Positions 12,501 to 24,714 of a stretch of 64,000 nt of DNA are shown in pieces. The first letter of the stretch is position 1. The number at the start of each line of letters is the position of its first letter. The notes beneath the pieces were generated by a model. That model was not told the origin of the DNA, searched no databases, and saw only the letters and a program-made list of their open reading frames with translations. Origin of the DNA: Micropterus salmoides (taxonomy: Eukaryota; Chordata; Actinopteri; Centrarchiformes; Centrarchidae); assembly GCF_014851395.1 (NCBI RefSeq), contig NW_024042261.1, forward strand, positions 34,735,942 through 34,799,941. The letters run 5' to 3'. A program made the position numbers and the translations under genes.

Positions 12501-14240
12501 ACATGGTATACCTGCTCACAGAGCCGCTAGCTTGGCTGTAGACTGTCAGTGTGTCTTGTTTTATAATTGTTTCATTCCGTTTGGTTAGCATCCTTTAAAC
12601 CCAAAGGCAACCTAAAGTTGTGTCCTATGTGAAAAGTGTCACGCCACTGACAGCTGTTAGCATGTAGTGCCATGGAGAATCGTCAAAACTTAGTCCGCAC
12701 CGTCACATATGACGTCACAGTGGCTACTTCCACTTCTTTTAAACAGTCGATAGATGCGTTCGAGATGACGGCGGCTGACTTTCGCCAACTTGATAGTCTA
12801 ATGTGAGCTGCAGGTGACATAAAATGCATAAAATCGGCGCCGTCAAGTCGGACACGTTCTACCTGCGCGAGCTTACTGTGAGCTGAGATCAATGACAGAA
12901 CCAGACTTTTGCCTGGTCTCGCGGCATTTTTCTTTGCAAATGCCGCAAGACCTGGCAAAAGTCTGGTTCTAACTTGGTGCAGCCGGGGAAAAGCAACTGC
13001 GGCCGCCGGACTCGGCGCCTGCAGCCACCTTTGCTCCCACAAGGTTTTAATGTCATGTGACACGGTGACGTTTTGCAGCGCCGGTGAAAGTCAGACACAA
13101 TTTCTAACCAGCATGCCTTATTTTAAGTCAAGCATGCATCACGTTAAGTCAGCGCTGCGCAGCGCCGCATGAAGTCAAATGCACCTTATGATTCATACAC
13201 TGCATGTGGCGCCCTCTGCAGGTACTGGGCAGACATTGACACCCAGCTGAGGCGAGTGGGGTACGAGAAGCGGGTCAAAGTGCGCCTGCTGATCAGCTGC
13301 TGGGCCAGCACCCAACCTGCCATGTTTCCCTTCCTGAAGTCCCTGGCCTCAGTTTATGACCTCAAGAGCAAACTTGACATCCAGGTGGTAAGTAGATCTT
13401 CCATGTTTCTTCATAAAAAAAGACCTGGCCGTGGTCACGTGTCTTCTGCTGCTGAGAAGGGAAGTTGTACGTATTAGGGTACCTATACTATAGTAAAAAC
13501 AATAACCTGATGACCTCTTGTTTCCCTTATCCAGAGGCTGTTTGTTGTGCCTGCCAGCCCCGAGCAGAAGGAGATTCCCTTTGCTAGAGTAAACCATAAC
13601 AAGTACATGGTGACTGACAAGATAGCCTACATAGGTAAGGCTGCAGTGCACACACTACATTGTTTATGTAAAACACAATTGGATACCCCATGTGTTGTAA
13701 GTAACTGGCTTTTGAGTTGCTGTTTTAACGTATCAAGTTGTGAAACACAAAGTTTATTCACTCTTGCACCTGACTGTGAATATAGAAAAGTTTAAAACAT
13801 GTCATTTTGAGAACAGATTATTAATTTTATCATGAAAACACTGAGATCAAAATACTTAATGTTGCTGTAAGCTGAATATTTTGGGGGTTTTGTTAAAAAC
13901 AAGTATTTTATAGCCTGAAGGATTCATCAATTATGAAAAATAATAATTATCACATCTGTTCACTCTTAATATGTATCACCTATCTAGTCAGCCTTGTCTT
14001 TCAGAAAAAGGGTTAACTGGGCTAAAATAACATCGTTTTTTTCTGTCTTTAGGTACGTCTAACTGGTCAGGTGACTACTTTGTGAGCACAGCTGGCTCAG
14101 CATTGGTTGTCAACCAGACTGCATCACAGTCCCTGGAGCCAACCGTCCAATCACAGCTGAAGGCTGTGTTTGAGAGGGACTGGGACTCTGACTACAGCAC
14201 TCCTCTCACCCAGCACTCAAACATCAAAGACCTGTGTTAG
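6519..14240 (+). CDS. pld3: Phospholipase D3-like endolysosomal 5' exonuclease, 11 coding exons
   Basis: Coding exons: 6519-6545, 7142-7192, 7336-7493, 8834-9014, 9181-9298, 9840-9967, 10509-10706, 11985-12124, 13222-13387, 13535-13634 and 14053-14240. All junctions are GT-AG and keep one frame, giving 484 aa (human PLD3 is 490). A short basic cytoplasmic tail is followed by one membrane anchor at about residues 30-52 (type II), then a luminal domain with two HKD motifs. HKD1 is H196/K198/D203 within HTKFWVVD; HKD2 is H410/K412/D417 within HNKYMVTD. Several NxS/T sequons lie in the luminal part. Family knowledge: PLD3 and PLD4 degrade single-stranded nucleic acids 5' to 3' in endolysosomes and restrain nucleic-acid-sensing TLRs. 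PLD3 rather than PLD4 is supported by segments such as IASFYWTLTN and NHNKYMVT. Both HKD motifs are intact, so the enzyme is probably active. Confidence 0.95.
7336..7493 (+). CDS. pld3: pld3 exon encoding the membrane anchor
   Basis: This exon codes residues 27-79 in part. It starts with a 23-residue apolar stretch of Ala, Leu, Val and Thr (about residues 30-52), then a Ser/Pro-rich stalk ending in a CTDPC motif that corresponds to the CYDPC of human PLD3 just before the catalytic domain. The anchor follows basic residues (RRRQ) of the previous exon, giving a cytoplasmic N-terminus. Confidence 0.9.
7657..7681. repeat. (GT)n microsatellite in pld3 intron
   Basis: A run of about 12 GT units inside the intron between the anchor exon and the first luminal-domain exon. 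It is far from both splice sites. Confidence 0.9.
9840..9967 (+). CDS. pld3: pld3 exon carrying HKD motif 1
   Basis: The exon encodes residues 179-221, with HTKFWVVD followed by the IGSANMDWRSLTQ block typical of PLD3/PLD4. Its acceptor is unusual: the pyrimidine tract is a TG-rich run (from about 9816) ending in TTTCAG. Such tracts can weaken exon definition. Confidence 0.92.
11705..11720. repeat. 16-bp perfect palindrome in pld3 intron
   Basis: GGTCCGGATCCGGACC reads the same on both strands. It sits in a CpG-rich patch (about 11640-11750) unlike the AT-rich intron around it. The patch may be a remnant of a DNA transposon; no terminal repeats or target duplication were identified. Confidence 0.5.
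12225..12560 (-). repeat. Dispersed fish repeat, copy 1
   Basis: In reverse complement this stretch shares ordered blocks with the repeat at 23600-23900: a CTACAGCC..GCTAGC..GCTCTGTGAG head, then a GCTGAAGCTGATGGGAATG block. The same blocks appear again at 24715-25300. The element lies in a pld3 intron in antisense orientation. No coding capacity is visible and I cannot name the family. It looks like a non-autonomous interspersed element of moderate age. Confidence 0.6.
12897..12970. repeat. 33-bp inverted repeat with 8-nt loop
   Basis: Arms 12897-12929 and 12938-12970 are complementary at all but two positions, around a short loop. The hairpin is the centre of a GC-rich block (about 12690-13180) just upstream of the pld3 exon at 13222. 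It may be the core of a non-autonomous DNA transposon. Long open frames in this block are a by-product of its base composition. Confidence 0.7.
13535..13634 (+). CDS. pld3: pld3 exon carrying HKD motif 2
   Basis: The exon encodes residues 390-423, including VNHNKYMVTDKIAYIG. The catalytic His, Lys and Asp are all present. The following exon continues with TSNWSGDYF, the conserved end of the second HKD block. Confidence 0.93.
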
Positions 14241-16290
14241 TTAACAGCCAGTATTAAAAATACTATATCGGTCTACATCAATGTACCACCAGTGTACACT
14301 TGTGTTCAGCACATTTTGCAATGCCATATTAGTGTAATTATTTTAGTATTCAGATTATCATGGATTTTCCTCTAGTCAGCTGAAACAGTTGTTCACATTG
14401 TGTACTTGGAAACTCTTGAGCTGAAAAATCAGATGACCTCTTAGCTGAGCGGGGTTTCCCTGTTGGCTGAGTACCAAAGGAAAAACCTGGCTTATCACAG
14501 CTTTTGTGCCAAACTCCTATTTGACCAGAGAGTAATGTAGGGGAGACCGGATATGGTTATAACATGGGGAGAGTTGTAACAACACCAATTTCACCAAATA
14601 GAGATAAGATAGGAGTTAGGTGATCATTTCAGTGTTTACCTGCTTCCCCCCCGATCAGGCATGGTGGGTATCAAGTCTGGAAAGAGGTGCATTCAGAATA
14701 TATAGAGAAAAAAACTGATTTTGAGGTAAGAAAGTAAATTTTTTAACAAAGACTATTTTTTGTTTAATATCTATATTATTGCAGATAGAATTGTTTGACT
14801 TATATTAGATTGAAATGTAGTTTCTTAGGCAACATGTGATGCATTTTTTCCCTTCTAATTTCAAACCACTATGGTAATACAGCTAACTAAACAATGGCTG
14901 ACAGGGGTGGGGTCGGTTGTAACACTTCTTTAAAAAGTGTTACAACCATCCATTTTACATTAAACTAGGTACTTTCTTGATTTTAATATTTTCCAGATTG
15001 CCTTATGCAGTCTGGGCCCACCAAACTCGCACTCCAGGGTTACCAGCATTAATTTGTCAGCACTGTGACCAGTACTCCCCATTCACATGTTGTACACATA
15101 TTGGCGTGTGTATCGTCACTCGACCTTTTCCATTCTCGGTCTCCACTGGTGGAGAGGGTACAAAAGTGTATGGGCAGCTTGTGAGAAGTGCCTGTGTGCA
15201 AGAAAAAGTCCCGGTACGCCAAAGAGTAAAATATAGAAGTGCAGGTATACGTACCGGTGAATACCGGCCCACTTTAAGCACTGACTGGGACTCTGAATAA
15301 GAATATACACACATTCTCTGTGATATTCTTGTAGAGGATTGCCATTTGTAGTGAACACGTGGGTATTTTGTATAACAATTTGAGAACTCTATCTGAAAAA
15401 TTCAGTGAGTTATAGTTACTGAAGCAACCATACCCAGTTCCACTACCATCAAACCAGTAGACTGCCCAGTACTGCCAGTCTTAGGAAGGAAGAATAATAA
15501 CTTACTTACAAAATAAGAATATATTTGCATCTCTTTGCTATTTCTATCAAAGCTGACCTGGGATTGAAACTACATAAACCAGATAAAATGTTATATTATT
15601 CTGCGGTAACATCAGACCAGTGCAAAATGTGCTTTCTGTCATGTAGTAATAATAGCTAGTAGCAGCAGGGGGCGCTGTTTCTGTTTTCCACTCAGGTTAG
15701 TATCATGCTGAGGAACCTTTTTTTTTTTTTTTTTTACTGTGTCCCATAACCACCTATGTTAAGTGATCTAATCATTGATCAGTTTTCTAGTTTTAAAGAT
15801 CAATCACAATTAATGTCCTTTATACAACTTCAACCTCAATGGGATTTATTTTTATCCCAGCTCATCTCAGGAAGTAAAGTTTGATTCCTTAATTGATCAT
15901 TTTAGTTTGCTGGAATCTGAAATAATTGCTGCTCAATCTGGTGTGCTCTGTAAACAAGATGAGGCTTTTTAAATTCCACACTCAGTATTCAGGACTGCTT
16001 CTAAAGTAAACTAATTTAATATGAAAGTCAGCACTTCATACAATAGATTGACAGTTTGCTGCAGCAGTAAATGAGGATGAACTAATTTAATTTCCACTAT
16101 GTGGAGTGATTGAAAATAACAATTAGTGAAGAGATGGTTGTTATGGCAACTGTACAAAGAATAATGTTTACTAGTAGCAGCATCCTTATAAAAGCTGTGG
16201 AGCAGTTATTGTGTAAACATGTCATTATTGCCTTCCTCTTTATAAAGAATCGACTCTAAATAAATGTCTTTGAATTGAACATGTTCCTCT
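14241..16290 (+). other. pld3: Probable pld3 3' UTR
   Basis: After the TAG at 14238-14240, the first canonical AATAAA noticed is at 16259-16264, followed by a T/G-rich stretch, which implies a UTR of about 2 kb. An ATTAAA variant near 14254 could give a very short alternative. The middle (about 14540-15300) has repeat-like character, with recurring GTTGTAACA-type words on both strands, and a T homopolymer lies at about 15718-15735. The UTR end is inferred from the signal only. Confidence 0.45.
15662..15677 (+). promoter_or_regulatory. CTCF-like motif downstream of pld3
   Basis: GCAGCAGGGGGCGCTG is a near-consensus CTCF core on the plus strand. With the minus-strand motif at 4594-4607 it flanks the pld3 gene, the two pointing away from each other. 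Motif presence alone does not show binding. Confidence 0.4.
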
Positions 16291-17280
16291 CTGTTTAAAG
16301 TTCTTCATGTGCCCTCTGATAAACATATATTCAATTATAATGAAATGCCTGTTCAGAGCTACAGATAATGAAAATTATTTACTTTACTTTGCAATGGACT
16401 TTGTCACTCTTTATGTATAAATTAGCTTATATCATCATCATGACTCCAAATTCCGCCCCATTGAAACCACAACACCAAGAGTGGTTTGGATTGGCCACCA
16501 AATAATGAACACATAGGTGGAGAACTACCCTTCTCAAGCTCAACAATGAGAAATGTTATTGTGCAGTAGGTCTCTTTACAGTAAGACTGCCTTCTCTCTC
16601 TGTTAAACATGTAAACAGGATGAAAGCTGTGATGCTGGACTGTTTCTATCCATTAAATCTACTTTAATAAACCATAGAAGACTCAAAGTGAAAGATGGAA
16701 CTGAGGTTGGCATTTGTACCTGCTGGAGAGAGAGAGGGAGGATGATTACTGCACCAAGACCAATTGGGTTGGTTTGAAGTGGGAGAAGGCAGCTCAGTCT
16801 TTGGCTCTCTTTAATCCTGGGCGAGTGTGGAGGCATGGATGTATTACTGAACAGGCCCTTGTGCCAGAGCCTCTGTTTGACGTGACTGTTATTAACAATT
16901 CTTGTTGGAAAGTCACAAATGTCCAATCAGGTATTCTGGAGACATGCCTCCTCTTTGGGAAACTGACTGTCTCAGTGTTGACACTCTTGACATTTCATGC
17001 TGCTCCTTCATCTGCTCCTCCAGAACTTGAAAGGTGTCTGCATTTTCTGTCAAGAATCTGAGGCCAGCATATAACTATAAAACTACTCTGAAAACAATCA
17101 AGTACAGTTTGGAAGAACAATGTAAATGTCTTACTTAATATGCGGATATTCTTATGCGTCTTCTTATTATTCTTATTATTATTATTATCATGACAGTACC
17201 GGGGCAGCTGGGCTGTGCTCTGGCCGCCTGCTGTGATATTGTTTCTGCTGTGGAGCTGTCAGACTAAACACAATAGACTT
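16291..17280. other. Intergenic, nothing recognised
   Basis: No gene-like frame, splice pair or repeat family was recognised. Several open frames of about 100 codons occur on both strands near 16600-17060, but they have no recognisable motif and no matching splice sites. Confidence 0.4.
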
Positions 17281-17299
17281 GCTGGGCTCTGTCTCCATA

Positions 17300-18180
17300 C
17301 ATTCATATAAGCCTCCATCTCCCACAGCAGAGCGGAGGAGGAGCCGCGTCCGGTCAGTAGGGCGAACATGGCGGCACAGCACTGTATATCACTGCTGGAC
17401 TGGAGAGGGGGTTTTGTTAGCGTTTATACAGAATATTGTTTTGATGAAATCATGTTTGAAGCCACATGAAATCATAGACCAGCAACATCTGGGGGGGGGG
17501 GGTTGTATTTTGTATTGTACATTTGTATTTCTTCCTGCGCGAAGATGCCTCCTGTTCGGTGCGCAAGGCTGTGACTTTCTGTGGGTGAGGCTGCAAAGTT
17601 TGTAGGCATAGCTCCAAACCAGAGCGGCTATTTCAGAGGAATGAAGGTATGAGGATACAAGATCAGTTCCATTTCAATTCAAATGTTTATTTTTAACAGG
17701 AACATTAGTTTTAAACGAGTAGCCTAGATGCATAGATGCTGTCTCAAACTCCCCATTCAGCGGTTTATCGTGGATTAACGCGTCAACAAGTGCTGCACCA
17801 TATAGGGCGTGTAAGTGACAGCTGACCTCGACTAAATCCAACTCTTGTGGACTATTAATAGACATACAGCATAGTTCAGAATGAGTTTCTGAGTGAGACA
17901 TAACGGTGGCTGCTGCGCGCAGTCAGTCAGTTTGTTATTCTACTTCAGAATTAAAGTGATAATGAAAGTTTAGGCTACAGTTTACTTGTTGGTTAATATT
18001 AAATAACCCACCATGTGTCTGATACAGTCGTCCCGTGGCCTGCTGTTTGAGGTAAGTCGGCTGTTATGTCACATTGTCTCATCTCTCAAACTGCTGTCTG
18101 TCCCTGTAGTTTCAGCGCCACCGCCCAGATTGAACACCCGCTGATGTCCTCAGTGTCCCGCTGGTCTGCTGTCTCTCACC
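17300..18180 (+). promoter_or_regulatory. Candidate promoter with non-coding 5' exons
   Basis: A TATAAG at 17306-17311 is followed by GC-rich DNA holding GAACATGGCGGC, a good YY1-type element, at about 17365. Possible donors follow: GAATGAAG|GTATGAG at about 17647, and TTTGAG|GTAAGT after an ATG in good context at 18013 (13 codons, 18013-18051). The next acceptor options quickly meet a stop, so the ORF is not convincing. It could be the distal promoter and leader exons of prx, a non-coding RNA, or chance. No downstream exon could be linked to it. Confidence 0.3.
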
Positions 18181-20033
18181 AGGCTTAGGTAGGCGACATC
18201 ATGTTCACTCACATGCTAAAGCTTTATATAGCCTATAGCCTACCATACAGGCCTACCAGGCCATCGCAGCCTATATCTTGGTAAACACACCTTCCTCTCT
18301 GTTCTCAGTCCATTTACACATAGGCCCTATTCGTGTCTTGACATCTTTGAAAGGTTTAAGAGAAATTAGCACAGTCTGTTTCAGATTTACTAACGCTGTA
18401 AGCTACAAATTTTATATTTTCAACTCATTTTACTGTCATAAAATTAGGCCATGATAATCCATAATGTTGTACCGAATAAATTACTTAAACCTCTTCATTT
18501 TTAAAGGATGAATTGTTTTTACACTTTCAAGAAATGTTTTGAAATAGGCTATTGCAATTTCACTGTGGCGATGCAGTACACCCACACAATTCTTATGCCT
18601 GTAAGGGAAACATTTTTAAAAGGGCTATTTTAGCTTATACAATACTTACTGCAATATTGGGGTTTCACTATGTGAATTTATGGTAACAGGTGAATGTATG
18701 TAATTTTTCATGTTATGTTTCCTGTCAATTGATTTGGTTGTGCACTTGTATTCATTCAATCAATAAATCAGGAAATATAACAACATTCTACCTCCTCCTC
18801 AGTCTACTCCTGTAGGCCAAGTAGCTCTTTGTCATATTTCTCTCAAAGTACAAAAGTTTAGTAACAAATTGAGTAACTTACAACAAGCACTTGAAGGCAG
18901 TGCTAAAAAGCCCAGACCTAGAAATAAAACCAATTGCACAAACTTTGATTCTGTTCTTCTAAATGACATATAAAAACACAACTAAATGGAAAGAGAGAAG
19001 CCTTCACCTAAAACAGCTAATTTTTTTAATGTAAATGATTTTTTTTCACACATTTAAGATTTTAATATCAAATGTTTGCTATTTTTATTTTCCACCTTTT
19101 TCTTATCATTTGCAGTGGGAAGTTGTTTGTTGCAGTAGCAGATTTCTAACACTTGTGTGCAGTATTGGTGCAGGTTTAAACTGGCAGGCTCCTCTGACTG
19201 TCATACAGTGTTCAATCTTTCCTCTTGTCTCACTTCACAGTGTCACTCAGATGCTCTTTAAGGATTCAAGTAGAAATTAGAGTCCAGTAGAATCAGGCAG
19301 AACAATTGAGCTTACATAAATTAAAGCCTCAAAATTTCATCAGAAAAGCCTGAGAAGGTGTTGCTCAAATCTCACAAAAAGCTAACACTACTTGTTATCA
19401 GTGGAATTAAATAAGCCCAATATTTTTATCTCTGTACAGGCACTTGATTCAATTCTGTCCCTGTAATTTATTAAGTTTCTTTAAAAACCTAGACCAAAGT
19501 GTGTGTGAAAACACTTTATCTCTTGTCAAAACTCAGAGTGCAGCTGTGGTCAAGTGTTTATGGGTGTGTCTAAATCAGAGAATCTAAGACACCAAGTCTC
19601 TGCTGATTGCAGACCAGTACTGTTTTGATTAATACACACCTACTGACCCGGATCAAGCCGCATGGTGTTGTAAACCAAGTATATAGAATCTATGATAAGA
19701 CTCACAATGTTACAACCTATTCACGTCGCACACGTCTCTCTTTCTTTCCATCTCTGAATCTCATAACTTCCCTATTTTCTGTATGAGGAACGGCCTAAAT
19801 TAACAAGAATATTGGGCTGCCAAGTGCTATTCTTCACAAATATAGCTAAACCTGGTCACACACACGTCCCTTCCCAGAATGTAAACTATTCAGTGTCGTC
19901 AGGGGTCGTGGAACGCAGCGGGGCCCAACCCAGGAGGTTATTTTTGTCTCCCTGTTAAACATTCAAAACCATCCAGCCCCCACCCATCAAATGACCCACG
20001 AAGTGTGCACGTATCTGTGTGTGGTGTGTGTGT

Positions 20034-20067
<34 letters not shown>

Positions 20068-23000
20068 AGAGGCAGGTTGAGGATTAAGTTCCAGACCCGG
20101 CCTAACTGGATCTGGCAGCATTTGATGGAATTTTCTCTAAAACATTATGAGGTGCACATGAGGTGCAGGGATAAAATATGCTGGGTAGAACATTAAAAAA
20201 TCTTTTGCCAGCAATTAAAAATGACAGGAAATCTATCAAAGCTGAAATGGGTGTGGCCCACAACAAGATCTGTATTGAATCTGAATGAGAAACAAAATTA
20301 AGTTGTTTCTAAATGGCCACATTCAAAGCTGATGATTTGTTTTTGGTCCATTGTCAAATTTTCCACAACATTTCTACTTAATAGTTTTTTTTTTAAGAAA
20401 TCCTGCTATCTCGCAGTAATAAATAACATAATAATAGTAAATAACAAAGTAAGTTAATAATTGTGAAACACAACGAATACAGAATGGCAAAAAGAGGCAC
20501 CTACAAATGTAAAACCTGTAGATAAAACAATACATCACTGTGAATTTGCTGCACACTGTTCAACAAACCAAAAGAACACTTCATCTCTGTTGATGGGTCA
20601 GTAAACATCCAGTTTATTCACATCTGCACTTATCACTGCAGCCCCAAGCTGCACCACCCAACTAGTGCTGTAATGGAAAGAGCCTCTGCTGCCAGGGGAC
20701 TTTCAGTGTCTGTGCTTGCGTGCATGTGTGTACGTGTGTGCATGTGCATGTGCCTTTAGGACCACCCAGTAAAACAGTAAAACACTATAAATAATTTACT
20801 ATGCATGTTATGGAAATTCCGATGAGCAGGTAAACTCTTGTATAGAGAAGAAGATCTCAGGAACTCAGGATGTCTTACACAGCATTGTTTATTGAAACAC
20901 GACTTTACCTAAGTTAACTTAATTCTAACCCTAATGGATTGCAGAGTGCATCCTTATCAAGTCAGCTGCGTCAGTCAACCCAGCAGACAGAGAGGAGAGT
21001 CTGACCTAATGCTTTGGAAGTCACCTTTGGCTAACTTTAGCTCAGCAAATGACCCTAACGTGACCTGTGGAAACCTGTGTGATAAAACCCTTAATGGAGG
21101 TTTAAAAACGTTCCTTCACAATGTAGTGTTGTGACAGATTATATATTTTGTGTTTGTGTTACTTCTAATGCAGATGTTTCAGCTCCAAGGTACTGCAGGA
21201 AGGAACAAAGTATACTTATACAAAGTGGGACTGTTTGTGTCAGCATGCCGTCTCACAGAAGAAATGTAGAACCTGCCAGGGATAAAGAATTGAAAGAGAC
21301 GTGATGAAATCATTTCAAAAACACAATAAGTAGAGATGCAATCAGTGAACAAGCAGCTTATTGAAGTATCACACAAAGCACCCACAAACAAACAAAATGA
21401 AGGAAGACAAACTTTATAGATAATCAATTCACGTGACTTAAGAGACAAGGTCAACCAGACATTAATTAAAATGACAATTGAAATGAAAAAATCAAAACAT
21501 AATGAAGCAGAGAAAATTAGAGCTTCAAATAGTATTTTTGCTGCCTTTGTCAATATTTCTTCTTGTTTTCTTTATTAGAGAAAAAAATACTTCAAAAAAG
21601 GAGAATGGCTTTCAAAATTTAATTAAAATTTACTACTACTGCTCCAGTACAAATGTGGCACAAAACAACCCAAATACGAGACCAAATATGACAAAATATA
21701 TGGCAGTGTGTAGATGAGAAGAGAGAAAACACACAAAATACCATTTAACACTATACAGTCTACAGCTTACTTCTTAAAATCACTCCAGAAGTTAGAGAAT
21801 TGAACTAGAGGTGAATGTGATGATGAGCAGGACGGTGTCGGGAACAAAGATATCCGCACTTTAATTACCACACTGTCTTGTCAGTAGACAGATGTGGTGA
21901 CGAGGGTGCGAACAGTAAACAGCGGAGCCCCATCCCTTAACATGGCGGGTTCTGAACTTACCTGCCTGGTGTCGTGGGGCTCCACTACAAAGTCAGAACT
22001 GATTGGATGTTATGTCATGAAGGGTTGATGATGGATGATACCACTACTTAATAAGGAAAACTTTGTTGTTGTTTTATAAGTTGTGAAAAATCACTTTAGC
22101 CGGTGTCTGATCTGAAGGCTCGTAATAAAATGAGAAATCCAGGACACTTTGTTAATAGATTACTAGCATAACAGGTAAAGTAGAAAGTGAGCAAGTCCTT
22201 TTAATTAAGGGCAACAAGTTTCTCATTTGATAAATCATCAGGCCTGCAGTTACACAAAGCTGTAAATCTTCCACTAAAATAATCCATCAATTGACATTAA
22301 TGAAAAATGTGTTTTTAACAAGTCAAAGAAATGTAAGTAACTATAATCCTGCTGCTAATACTCAAAGTAATTATACTAGTAATTTAGATGAAGTTGTCCC
22401 ATGAAGAGAGCGCCGATGGTGGTGGGCCAACAAATACATAAAATCTAATCAGACTGTGACAGAAATTAATAAACTGCAGACTGAGAGAGAAATAAAAGAG
22501 AGGCAGTCTGGAGGTTTTGGTTAAAATTCTCAAAAGTTGTCTCTTATTATGAGTTACATGTAACTTTAGGTCTGTTGGAAAGTCTAATTTGTCTGAAACT
22601 ATATGCTTTAGTATTGATATTAATTAAAGAACCATCCCTCCCTTTCTTTCCCAGGCAGCGTCGGACAAACACGGCAGCAGCCAGGAGAAGAACTGCAGCA
22701 TTACAAGTGCACATCAGACTGGATTTTCTGTATATTACAGAGGCAGATTTGTTTATACTGTATAAAGATACAGAAGAGTTTATATTGTGGGTTTCCATTA
22801 TTGTCATTAAACTTTTATATAAATAAACTTGATGATACTACAGAATTTTTTAGACACAATCTTGACCAATGCAAGAGAAATATTAAAGGAAAATTAATTG
22901 AATGTACTGTCTGGGTCTTATTGTCATTGATATAATTTACCTATACTGTACTGTACTGTAGCATAACACTGTAGTCACAACGGTCATTTTAGAAATAGTG

Positions 23001-23590
23001 GACATGCTGGAAAACTTTTAGTTTTTTCCTCAGCTGATCAGGTTCTGCAACAGGACTGGAAACATTACCTCACAGATAAAGGAAATAAAACTCTATGTTT
23101 CTGAGCTCTCTGCCCTTTCTCTGATCCCCTCGTGCCTATGAATGCATACAAGTAATTTAGATCAATTCTCAGTTCTCTCCTGTGTGATTAGATTAATTCG
23201 ATTGGCCGGTAATGACTCTGAAGGGCCGACGCCAACCAGTGTGACTCATTCAAGGTTTTAAACTCATACAAGATATTTTTTCTGAAGCACCAAAGATGGT
23301 TGCCAAAAGTTGTTTTCCAAAAAGGCCTCTCTATGAACGCCTCTTCATAAAACCTGTCGCAAATCCCACGTGGTGATGCTGGGAACACCACAGGGTGAAG
23401 ATGATAAGTAAAAGACAAATAATTGCAGAAAAATGCATTTAAGTGTCAAAAGTAAATCGAAGATGATCATTTAGTTACAGAAAACTTTGTATCTCAAGGA
23501 ACATTACTGTTTTCCGATCACTTAGTAAAGCAAAGGAGGATGGATAGAAGGATGGAACAAAAGAAAGAAGCATAAAAGGAGGTAGCAAGA
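18181..23590. other. Intergenic or long intron, no gene recognised
   Basis: AT-rich DNA with no convincing exon on either strand. The one clear feature is the (GT)n tract at 20018-20065. If the cluster at 17.3-18.2 kb belongs to prx, this would be intronic. Confidence 0.4.
20018..20065. repeat. (GT)n microsatellite
   Basis: Compound tract with GTGTGG interruptions followed by a pure GT run. Confidence 0.9.
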
Positions 23591-23599
23591 CTTAAAGTC

Positions 23600-23900
23600 T
23601 ACAGCCATGCTAGCAGCTCTGTGAGGCTGTACTTGAGCTATCTTACTGCAGGCATAATCATGCCAACATCCTCACAATGACAGCTGAGGCTGACGGGAAT
23701 GCTGTTAGTTTTGTAGGTTTTTAGTCATCAACTAAAGTATTGGACACATTTTTACCTAATGATGGTGCAAGAGGAAAAGTCAGTGGATCATCAAAGTTAT
23801 TTTATCCTGTTGGGTGCGGGAATGTCTGTACCAAATATCATTGCAATCCATCCAATAGTTGTTTAAACATTTAAATCTTAACCATAAATGTCAGACTCCT
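23600..23900 (+). repeat. Dispersed fish repeat, copy 2
   Basis: Ordered blocks include CTACAGCCATGCTAGC, CAGCTGAGGCTGACGGGAAT, and a 3' part with CAATCCATCCAATAGTTG. The first two blocks are shared with the copy at 12225-12560; the middle and 3' blocks are shared with the interrupted copy at 24715-25300. No coding capacity; family not named. Confidence 0.6.
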
Positions 23901-24372
23901 GGACCAACAGACTGACATTGCCATCCCTAGAAAAGGAAGGACAGAAGGAAACGAAGAAAGAATGAAACAAGGGAAGAAAAGCAAACTGGTTAGATGTATT
24001 ATTGTAGGCACTTTTGGACACATGGAAGGTGGATGTTCTTACAACATAGGGAAATTCCTCACTGTAGGTACTCTGTGTCATAGTCCTGAAACCACCATGA
24101 GATTGTCCAGTAAACAACGTTCATAAATGTGCTCTGGTTTGTTTGCGTACCTGCTCCCCCTCTGGTGGCCTTTTTCACAGAAAAATTGTGATGTGTCTTC
24201 AGAAAAAGTTTGATTCATGGCTCAAAAGAAATGATTCATGTGTCAGAACAGTGGGAAAGTAGATGAGTGCTCTCTGCAACATTTTTAATCTTGACAGTAT
24301 GAGCTGTAAGTGGGCAAAAAAAACCTGTGTGAGTCACTTTCTGTTAAACCCACAAGATTCTCAGGGTTTTAG

Positions 24373-24373
<1 letters not shown>

Positions 24374-24411
<38 letters not shown>
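24374..24411. repeat. (GT)n microsatellite
   Basis: Pure GT run of about 19 units. Confidence 0.95.
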
Positions 24412-24413
<2 letters not shown>

Positions 24414-24714
24414 CACACATGCACGCACTCTGGCTCCATCCTCGATGACTCAGCTCTCAACTACTCTGCACTTTGTAGGGATTAACAGAGGCATGTGGCA
24501 GACAAACATAGTTTCTAATAAGTACAGAAACTACATTTATTACCCTGAGACCCGATGAAGCATCTCACACACTCTGTGGAGTAGAAATCACAGGTTTGTG
24601 AAATAAGAGGTCTAGAGTTTTTAAAAAGTTCCTCTTACTATGATTAAGGGCACAAAATAAATTCAGACTTTGTTGTTATTTGAATTATTCACTTAAAAAA
24701 AAAAACTGTTATAG

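Noticed and set aside
12683..13063. 126-codon minus-strand frame in a pld3 intron
   Set aside because: It lies in the GC-rich inverted-repeat block and has no recognisable motif; composition explains it.
6519..14240. Calling the phospholipase D gene pld4
   Set aside because: Residues around both HKD motifs and the 5' luminal part fit PLD3 better, and the neighbour is periaxin, not AHNAK2.
18013..18051. A 13-codon first coding exon (ATG in good context, GTAAGT donor)
   Set aside because: The nearest acceptors lead to an immediate stop and no partner exon was found; kept only as part of a candidate leader region.
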